12,055 bases of DNA from Deltaproteobacteria bacterium (lineage in GTDB: Bacteria; Desulfobacterota; Binatia; UBA9968): positions 1 through 12,055 of the forward strand of contig JACPDC010000100.1 of the NCBI GenBank assembly GCA_016184235.1, in the 5' to 3' direction. This document shows, in pieces, positions 7,040 to 12,055 of the stretch. A model generated the notes under the pieces. That model ran no database searches. It saw nothing but the letters and a program-made list of their open reading frames with translations, and was not told where the DNA came from. A program made the translations under genes and the position numbers. How positions within the stretch are numbered: position 1 is the first letter of the stretch; each line of letters begins with the position of its first letter.

Positions 7040-7100
7040 CGTTATCGGTTGACTGGTTATTCGTTGACTCGATTATACGATTAACGAATATACCAATAAC
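7040..7100. repeat. Heptamer repeat element B (inverted)
   Basis: About 60 bp starting 4 nt after the transglycosylase stop. GTT recurs at 7041, 7048, 7056 and 7063 on the + strand (spacing 7, 8, 7). On the - strand the matching GTT/GTA triplets begin at 7100, 7093, 7085 and 7078 with the same 7, 8, 7 spacing, so even the 1-nt slip is mirrored. The arms match at roughly 22 of 31 positions, enough for a long imperfect hairpin. Typical unit: CGTTAAT or GGTTATT. It could end transcription of the upstream gene, but no U-tract follows. Confidence 0.75.
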
Positions 7101-7108
7101 TCTCGGCC

Positions 7109-7136
7109 TTGAGCGCAGCGCGGGTTAGGCTATAAT
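7109..7136 (+). promoter_or_regulatory. Putative sigma70 promoter for the heme gene cluster
   Basis: TTGAGC (7109-7114) and a perfect TATAAT (7131-7136) with a 16-nt spacer lie just after repeat element B. The predicted start near 7143 gives a leader of about 38 nt to ATG 7181. No strong ribosome-binding site is visible in that leader. Confidence 0.55.
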
Positions 7137-7180
7137 AAGCTGTTTAACAGAGCCCCCGGCGGCTGGTAACGGTTTTTACG

Positions 7181-8005
7181 ATGGATGTCACCCTGCTGAA
7201 GATCACGGCGCTCTTCTATCTCCTGGCTGCGGGGAGTTTCGTCATCTACCTGGTGTTGCTGCGGGACTTCTTCTCCCGGCTTTCCACGTCTTTGCTCCTG
7301 GCCGGCTTCCTCGGGCACACCGCGGCGCTGGCAGTCCATTTTTTCCAGCCGGGAGGGTACTCCGCGGCAGCCCAGTTTCGCGAGGCCCTTTCTTTGTACA
7401 GCTGGCTTATGGTGGCGGTCTATCTTCTCGTCCAGCTCAAGTATCGCCTGACCGTCTTGGGTTCGTTCATTGCCCCGCTGGCCTTCCTGATGTCTCTCGG
7501 CGCTTTTGCCTCGGGCGCCGGCATCGGAGAACTCCCCGCCGGGCTGAAGAGCTACTGGCTTCCGGTGCACGTCACCCTGGCCTTTTTGGGAAATTCCGTC
7601 TTCGCCTTGGCTTTCGGGGTGAGCCTTATGTATCTGCTTCAAGAGTACCAGCTGAAAAACAAGAAGATGAGCGTGCTGCAGAAGCGTTTCCCTTCCCTGG
7701 AGGCGCTGGACCGGTTCAACTATGTCTTCCTGGTATGGGGATTTCCCCTCATGACACTGGGTATCATTACCGGAAGTCTGCTGGCGCGAGTCCAATGGGG
7801 CGACTACTGGTCCTGGGATCCGCGCCAGATCACTTCAGCGATCACATGGCTCCTTTACGGCGCTTTGCTTCAGGCGCGCATCGCCGGCGGCTGGCGGGGC
7901 AGAAAGGTAGCGCTTCTCACTATTGTGGGTTTTGCCGTGGTCCTGGGCTATTTCCTCTGGGGGGGCTCGGTTTTTCCCAGCCGGCACAGGGGCACGTTCG
8001 AGTAG
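7181..8005 (+). CDS. hemX: HemX-like / CcsA-family cytochrome c assembly membrane protein
   Basis: This is an integral membrane protein of 274 residues with about eight predicted helices (roughly 4-25, 34-55, 70-88, 92-115, 124-152, 178-202, 216-235, 240-262). It carries the tryptophan-rich heme-handling signature W206-G-D-Y-W-S-W-D-P214 of the CcsA/CcmC/CcmF superfamily, and candidate heme-ligand His residues at 46, 53 and 130. In many bacteria a CcsA-family protein called HemX sits directly before hemA and influences HemA level or heme handling. The name is given on that context, and a true cytochrome c synthetase subunit (CcsA) is the alternative. It has a promoter-like sequence upstream and leaves only 3 nt before the hemA start, so both are surely cotranscribed. 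Confidence 0.85.
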   Translation: MDVTLLKITALFYLLAAGSFVIYLVLLRDFFSRLSTSLLLAGFLGHTAALAVHFFQPGGYSAAAQFREALSLYSWLMVAVYLLVQLKYRLTVLGSFIAPLAFLMSLGAFASGAGIGELPAGLKSYWLPVHVTLAFLGNSVFALAFGVSLMYLLQEYQLKNKKMSVLQKRFPSLEALDRFNYVFLVWGFPLMTLGIITGSLLARVQWGDYWSWDPRQITSAITWLLYGALLQARIAGGWRGRKVALLTIVGFAVVLGYFLWGGSVFPSRHRGTFE

Positions 8006-8008
8006 GCC

Positions 8009-9292
8009 ATGCGTGAGGAAAAGATTCTGATCGTTGGCCTCAATCACGACACCGCTCCAGTGGAGGTGCGGGAAAAGGTTGCCTTCGACCGAACCGTGTT
8101 GACGGAATCGCTCAGGCGCCTGCATTCTCTTCCCTCCGTGGAAGAGGGCGTCATTCTCTCGACATGCAATCGAGTGGAAGTAGTCGCCGCCTCGGCGCGC
8201 GAGCAATCGGCGTTTGGGGAAATCAGGAATTTTCTCGCGGCGCAGGAATCGGTCAAAGGCCACAGCGGGCTGGAGGGGCATCTGTACGAGTACTCGGGCG
8301 ATGCGGCGGTGCGGCATCTGTTTCGTGTGGCCGCGAGCCTGGATTCGATGGTGGTGGGGGAGCCGCAGGTATTGGGGCAGCTGAAGGAGTACTATGTCGC
8401 CGCGCACGAAGCGGGCACGGTCGGCGCGATTCTCCATAGGCTTTTTCACCGGTCCTTCTCGGTCGCCAAGAGAGTCCGTACCGAGACCGGCATCGGCAGC
8501 GGGGCCGTCTCGGTCAGCTCGGTGGCCGTGGATCTGGCCAAACAGATATTCGATCGACTCGACGACAAGGGCGTTATGCTTATCGGGGCGGGGGAAATGG
8601 GCGATCTCGTGGCCCGCCATCTCCAGCGGGACGGCGTCAAGAGTCTGATGGTGACCAACCGCACCTTCGAGCGGGCCGTAGAATTGGCGGATCAATTTCG
8701 CGGCACCCCTGTCCGCTTTGAGGATTTCCACCGCTACCTTACGATGGCCGATCTGGTTGTCGGCTGCACATCGTCGCCCGAGGTTCTTCTCCAGCGCGAG
8801 ACCGTCGAGAAGGTGTTGAAGGAGAGAAAACAGAAGGCCATGTTCTTTATCGACCTGGGTGAGCGGCGCAACTTCGATCCGCGAATCAACGGGCTCGACA
8901 ACGTCTACCTCTATAACATTGATGACCTTAAAGGGGTTGCGGAGCAGAACCTGCAAGAGCGATCCAACGAGGCGCAAAAGGCCGAGGATATCGTGGAAGA
9001 GGAGGTGGGCGGGTTCCTCCGCTGGCTGGACTCGCTGGATCAGGTGCCGACCATCGTGGCGCTGCGCCAAAAAGTGGAGGAGATCCGGCGCGGGGAGCTG
9101 GAGAAGTCTCTGGCCACGAGCCTCAAAGGGCTTTCGGAAAAGGAGAGACAGGCGTTGGAGGATATGACCTCCGCCATAGTGAGCAAGATACTGCACGCGC
9201 CGATCACGCGCTTGAAACAGCAGCCTGAGGACCGGGACGAGGCCTTATATATCGACGCGCTGAAGAAGCTGTTCGATCTGGAGGAAAAATGA
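8009..9292 (+). CDS. hemA: Glutamyl-tRNA reductase
   Basis: This cytoplasmic enzyme reduces glutamyl-tRNA(Glu) to glutamate-1-semialdehyde with NADPH, the first committed step of the C5 tetrapyrrole pathway. The 427 residues are of normal length. Seen are the N-terminal GLNHDTAPVEVREKVAF block (10-26), the catalytic STCNR motif with nucleophile C53, GEPQVLGQLKEYY (117-129), the NADPH-binding loop G193-A-G-E-M-G198, and the helical C-terminal dimerisation region ending LKKLFDLEEK. It begins 3 nt after the hemX-like gene. Its own stop overlaps an ATG in the sequence AATGATGG, which is preceded by a GGAGG box at 9280-9284. This looks like a coupling site for a following gene, yet the next gene, hemC, begins only after repeat element C. 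Confidence 0.97.
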   Translation: MREEKILIVGLNHDTAPVEVREKVAFDRTVLTESLRRLHSLPSVEEGVILSTCNRVEVVAASAREQSAFGEIRNFLAAQESVKGHSGLEGHLYEYSGDAAVRHLFRVAASLDSMVVGEPQVLGQLKEYYVAAHEAGTVGAILHRLFHRSFSVAKRVRTETGIGSGAVSVSSVAVDLAKQIFDRLDDKGVMLIGAGEMGDLVARHLQRDGVKSLMVTNRTFERAVELADQFRGTPVRFEDFHRYLTMADLVVGCTSSPEVLLQRETVEKVLKERKQKAMFFIDLGERRNFDPRINGLDNVYLYNIDDLKGVAEQNLQERSNEAQKAEDIVEEEVGGFLRWLDSLDQVPTIVALRQKVEEIRRGELEKSLATSLKGLSEKERQALEDMTSAIVSKILHAPITRLKQQPEDRDEALYIDALKKLFDLEEK

Positions 9293-9381
9293 TGGAGGCT
9301 CGTTATTCGTTAATCGTTATTGGTTATTCGTTGGCCCGAATTGGCGCATTTACGATTAGCGAGTATACGAGTAACGAGTAA
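9289..9381 (+). other. Possible 30-codon reading frame spanning repeat element C
   Basis: ATG 9289 overlaps the hemA stop and has a good GGAGG ribosome-binding site (9280-9284). Its frame stays open right through the heptamer repeats and stops with TAA at 9379-9381, two bases before the hemC ATG. It is unlikely to encode a functional peptide. It would, however, carry ribosomes across the repeat to the hemC start, which lacks a strong ribosome-binding site of its own. Confidence 0.25.
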
Positions 9382-9383
9382 CG
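9301..9383. repeat. Heptamer repeat element C (inverted)
   Basis: Five units of the CGTTATT/CGTTAAT type start at 9301, 9308, 9315, 9322 and 9329 with an exact 7-nt period. The right half (about 9350-9383) carries the reverse complement, with CGTTACT-type units beginning at 9383, 9376 and 9369 on the minus strand. The element starts 8 nt after the hemA stop and ends flush against the hemC ATG at 9384. The unit is close to that of element B but different from A and D. Confidence 0.8.
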
Positions 9384-10322
9384 ATGGACGTGATCCGCAT
9401 AGGGACGCGGGGGAGCGCGCTGGCCTTGGCTCAGGCCGGCTCGGTCAGGGGAAAGTTGGAGGAACGATACCCCGGCGTCAAGGTCGAAACTGTCACCATC
9501 AAGACCAGCGGCGACCGCTTTCTCGATACGCCGATCAAGGCGATCGCGGGAAAAGGGGTCTTCGTGAAAGAGATCGAGGAGGCGCTGCTCAGCGGAAAGA
9601 TCGATCTCGCGGTTCACTCGATGAAGGATCTGCCGACGGAGATTCCCGCGGGGCTGGTGCTCGCGGCTATTCCCGAGCGGGAGGATCCGCGCGATGTGCT
9701 GGCGAGCGCGGGTCGAAGGACGCTGAAAGATCTGCCGCCGGGGGCGAGAATCGGCACCGGCAGCCTGCGGCGCCGTGCCCAGATCCTGCACCATCGGCCC
9801 GACCTGGTGGTGGAGCCGATTCGCGGGAACATCGATACCCGGCTGAAAAAGCTGGAGCGGGGCGAAGTGCAGGGGCTGGTGATGGCGGCGGCCGGGCTCA
9901 AGAGAATAGGGTGCGAGAGCAGGATCAGCGAGTATCTCGCTCCGCAAATATGCGTCAGCGCGGTCGCCCAGGGGGCGCTGGGATTGGAGTGCCGGGATGG
10001 AGATCCGGTGATGGATCAGATTGCGTTCTTGCACTACCCTCCGACTGCTTTGCAGGTGCTCGCGGAGAGGGCGTTTCTCAAGAGATTGGGAGGAGGCTGT
10101 CAGATACCGGTCGGCGCGCGCGCCTGGACGGATGATGATCAGATGCGACTTCTGGGCGTGGTCTGCGAGGTCGAAGGAAAGCGCTTGTATAAAGGGGAGA
10201 TCGCAGGAGCAGCCAGCGATGCCGAGCGGCTCGGAGAAGAGCTGGCGGAGAGGCTGTTGAAAGACGGCGCCGAGGAGATTCTCGCGCTCGAAGAAGGGCT
10301 CTTCGTCCATGGCAACGACTAA
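9384..10322 (+). CDS. hemC: Porphobilinogen deaminase (hydroxymethylbilane synthase)
   Basis: This enzyme polymerises four porphobilinogen molecules into hydroxymethylbilane in the cytoplasm. The 312-residue length is normal. Motifs in order: IRIGTRGSALALAQA (4-18), KTSGDR (40-45), KGVFVKEIEEALL (57-69), DLAVHSMKDLPTE (74-86) with catalytic D82, GTGSLRRRAQ (124-133), IRGNIDTRL (146-154) and LGGGCQIPVGA with C239 as the dipyrromethane cofactor attachment Cys. All key residues are present. Its start codon directly follows repeat element C and only a weak ACGAG precedes it, so translation may depend on readthrough from hemA. The 3' end overlaps hemD by 14 bp. Confidence 0.97.
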   Translation: MDVIRIGTRGSALALAQAGSVRGKLEERYPGVKVETVTIKTSGDRFLDTPIKAIAGKGVFVKEIEEALLSGKIDLAVHSMKDLPTEIPAGLVLAAIPEREDPRDVLASAGRRTLKDLPPGARIGTGSLRRRAQILHHRPDLVVEPIRGNIDTRLKKLERGEVQGLVMAAAGLKRIGCESRISEYLAPQICVSAVAQGALGLECRDGDPVMDQIAFLHYPPTALQVLAERAFLKRLGGGCQIPVGARAWTDDDQMRLLGVVCEVEGKRLYKGEIAGAASDAERLGEELAERLLKDGAEEILALEEGLFVHGND

Positions 10323-11067
10323 GGCGAAGCTCTCTAAAGACTCCAGGCCTCTTTCCGGCCGGCGCCTCGTCATTACCCGAGCCCGGTCTCAAGCCGGCGC
10401 CTTCGCGGCCGCCCTCGAGGAGCTGGGGGCGGAGGTGATCGAGTTTCCGACCATAGAGATCGTCCCACCGCAAAGCTACGGTCCTCTGGACCGCGCGATC
10501 CGCGAGATCCGCACATATCACTGGATCATCTTCACGAGCGCCAACGGGGTCGCCCACTTTTTCGCGCGCTGGCGGCAGAGCGCGCGCCGGGCCGAGGATT
10601 TCAACGGGATCAAAGTCGCGGCTATCGGGCCCGAGACGGCGAAGAGCCTGGAGGCGAAGGGTCTCCGCGCGGATCTGGTGCCGGGCGAGTTCCGGGCGGA
10701 GGCGATCCTTAAGGAGCTGGCGCCCGAGGAGATGCGCGGCAAGCGGGTGCTTTTGCCTCGGGCCGCTCAGGCGCGCGACGTCCTGCCCGACACGCTGCGG
10801 GAGCGGGGCGCCGAGGTCGACGTCATCGAGGCCTACCGGACGGTTCAGGCCGGGAGCGACGCCGGGGTGCTGGAAGGGCTGCTGCGGCGGCGTGAGGCCG
10901 ACATGATTACCTTCACCAGCTCCAGCACGGTTACCAATTTCGCCGCTCTCCTGGCGGAACGGGACATGCGAGAACTTTTGTCCAACGTTGCCGTCGGCTG
11001 CATCGGTCCGATCACCCAGAAGACAGCGTGGATGTGGTTTCGAAGGACTATACGATTCCGGGATTGA
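10309..11067 (+). CDS. hemD: Uroporphyrinogen-III synthase, C-terminus frameshifted
   Basis: This enzyme cyclises hydroxymethylbilane with D-ring inversion to uroporphyrinogen III. HemD features visible are RRLVITRARSQAGAF (18-32), the WIIFTSANGV segment (about 72-81), VAAIGPETAKSLEAKGL, GKRVLLPRAAQARDVLP, IEAYRTVQ, MITFTSSSTVTNF and VGCIGPITQKTA. The start overlaps the hemC end by 14 bp. After A240 (GCG at 11026-11028) the frame runs into WMWFRRTIRFRD and stops at 11067. The family-typical ending VDVVSKDYTIPGLTKAIVEY is present in another frame from GTG 11028, ending in TAG 11100-11102. Compared with the usual spacing between TAKTA and VDVV, about six codons plus one base seem missing, so a short deletion or a sequence error is likely. 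The last helix of domain 1 would be lost in the product as written. Confidence 0.9.
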   Translation: MATTKAKLSKDSRPLSGRRLVITRARSQAGAFAAALEELGAEVIEFPTIEIVPPQSYGPLDRAIREIRTYHWIIFTSANGVAHFFARWRQSARRAEDFNGIKVAAIGPETAKSLEAKGLRADLVPGEFRAEAILKELAPEEMRGKRVLLPRAAQARDVLPDTLRERGAEVDVIEAYRTVQAGSDAGVLEGLLRRREADMITFTSSSTVTNFAALLAERDMRELLSNVAVGCIGPITQKTAWMWFRRTIRFRD

Positions 11068-11095
11068 CCAAGGCGATAGTGGAATATTTTAAGAA

Positions 11096-11192
11096 GCGAT
11101 AGGCGTTAGGCGATAGGAAGATTGGGAAAAAGGATTGCTATGGCGCTCTTTAAGTTTGTTTTAACTATTGCCTAATGCCTACTGCCTAATGC
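11096..11192. repeat. Heptamer repeat element D (inverted)
   Basis: The left arm has three units, GCGATAG, GCGTTAG and GCGATAG (11096-11116). The right arm has four units of the form CTAATGC, CTACTGC or CTATTGC (11165-11192), which are the reverse complement of GCNNTAG. A 48-nt spacer separates them. The first left unit contains the TAG that would end the frame-restored hemD. The right arm ends 8 nt before the hemB ribosome-binding site. Confidence 0.8.
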
Positions 11193-11210
11193 CTCGATCT
11201 GGAGGTTCTC

Positions 11211-12055
11211 ATGGAATTTCCGAAATACCGTCCCAGGAGGCTCAGGAAAAACGAGCTCCTGCGCAACATGGTGCGCGAGACGAGCTTGAGTGCCGCGAAT
11301 CTCATCTATCCTCTTTTTGTCGGGCCGGGAAAGGACAGGGCGCAGCCGGTCTCTTCGATGCCGGGCGTGGCCCAGCTTTCCGTAGATCGCGTCGTGAGAG
11401 AATGCCAGGAGGTCCGCTCCTTGGGCATTCCCGCGGTGATCCTCTTCGGCATTCCGGAGCGCAAGGACCCTGCGGGCTCCGAGGCCTACTCGGACGGAGG
11501 CGTGGTGCAAAAGGCGATCCGGGAGCTGAAGGAGAAGGTGCCCGGCCTGCTGGTGATCACGGACGTCTGCCTCTGCGAGTATACGGACCACGGCCACTGC
11601 GGGGTGATCAAGAACGGGGATGTCGATAACGACAGTACCGTGGAGCTCCTCGCCAGGGAGGCGCTTTCCCATGCGCGCGCCGGAGCGGACGTCGTCGCGC
11701 CGTCGGACATGATGGACGGACGGGTGGGCGCCATACGCAAGATTTTGGACGACAACGGTTTTTCCCAGGTCGCGATCATGGCCTACGCCGCGAAGTATGC
11801 CTCGGGTTTTTACGGCCCGTTCCGTGAGGCTGCGGAGTCGACGCCCCGGTTCGGCGACCGCCGCTCGTATCAGATGGACCCGGCGAACGCCGACGAGGCC
11901 TTGCGAGAGGTCGAGATGGATATTCGCGAGGGGGCGGACATCGTCATGGTGAAGCCCGCCATGGCCTACCTCGACATCGTCTACCGCGTCAAGCAGAAGT
12001 TCGGCTATCCGGTAGCCGCCTACAACGTGAGCGGCGAATACTCGATGATCAAGGC
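11211..12055 (+). CDS. hemB: Porphobilinogen synthase (delta-aminolevulinic acid dehydratase), 3' partial
   Basis: This enzyme condenses two 5-aminolevulinate molecules into porphobilinogen, acting before HemC. It is open from ATG 11211 to the window edge (281 complete codons of about 325 expected). GGAGG at 11201-11205 is a strong ribosome-binding site. Motifs: YRPRRLRKNELLRNMVRET (6-24), LIYPLFV (31-37), the zinc-type metal site D118-V-C120-L-C122-E-Y-T-D-H-G-H-C130, SDMMDGRVGAIR (165-176), catalytic K195 in MAYAAKYASGFYGPFR, and Schiff-base K248 in IVMVKPAMAYLDIV. The three-Cys site indicates the zinc-dependent class rather than the magnesium-only class. It is separated from hemD by repeat element D but probably remains in the same transcription unit, as no promoter is obvious in between. 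Confidence 0.96.
   Translation, partial: MEFPKYRPRRLRKNELLRNMVRETSLSAANLIYPLFVGPGKDRAQPVSSMPGVAQLSVDRVVRECQEVRSLGIPAVILFGIPERKDPAGSEAYSDGGVVQKAIRELKEKVPGLLVITDVCLCEYTDHGHCGVIKNGDVDNDSTVELLAREALSHARAGADVVAPSDMMDGRVGAIRKILDDNGFSQVAIMAYAAKYASGFYGPFREAAESTPRFGDRRSYQMDPANADEALREVEMDIREGADIVMVKPAMAYLDIVYRVKQKFGYPVAAYNVSGEYSMIK

Noticed and set aside
7835..9196. 453-codon minus-strand open frame opposite hemA.
   Set aside because: It is antisense to an unmistakable HemA with all catalytic motifs and shows no domain of its own.
9301..9383. CRISPR-like array because of regular short repeats.
   Set aside because: Units are 7 nt, contiguous without spacers and inverted halfway; no cas genes are present.
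9324..10373. 349-codon minus-strand open frame opposite hemC.
   Set aside because: It is a shadow of hemC; its translation is low-complexity and has no family features.

Overview
The window is GC-rich, gene-dense bacterial DNA with no rRNA, tRNA, insertion sequence or CRISPR array. The gene set fits an uncultured Deltaproteobacteria-like (Desulfobacterota/Binatota/NC10-type) Gram-negative organism. The pointers are a HemX/CcsA-HemA-HemC-HemD-HemB heme cluster, an MltD-type periplasmic transglycosylase, a DUF2848 protein and a probable selenoprotein. The lineage call is inference from gene content, not a search result.

Left block (1-1150, + strand): a DUF2848 protein and a small cupin protein. 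Centre-left block (1235-5716, - strand): a tight co-directional cluster read right to left, made of a lipoprotein substrate-binding protein, two DppB/DppC-type permeases, a GST-like protein and a DUF3105 membrane protein. The two permeases overlap their upstream genes by 4 and 11 bp. No ATPase gene accompanies the transporter. The GST-like gene has an in-frame TGA as codon 9, exactly where relatives carry the Cys of a CPYA motif. A perfect 8-bp hairpin with a GGA loop begins 11 nt after that TGA. I read this as a selenocysteine codon with a bacterial SECIS element. Standard gene calling would truncate this gene or call it broken.

Right block (5785-12055, + strand): an MltD-like lytic transglycosylase, then the heme genes hemX-like/ccsA, hemA, hemC, hemD and a 3'-truncated hemB. 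Together HemA, HemC, HemD and HemB account for glutamyl-tRNA to uroporphyrinogen III apart from the aminomutase HemL, which is not in the window. hemD carries a frameshift near its 3' end, with the lost family-typical C-terminus still readable in another frame.

A second theme is a set of four intergenic elements (1177-1230, 7040-7100, 9301-9383, 11096-11192). Each is built from short units of 7 or 9 nt repeated in tandem on one side and as the reverse complement on the other, and each sits almost flush against a stop or start codon. Unit sequences differ between elements but the architecture is shared. The 44-bp gap between the transporter cluster and the transglycosylase holds two good sigma70-type promoters facing opposite ways and occupying nearly the same DNA.
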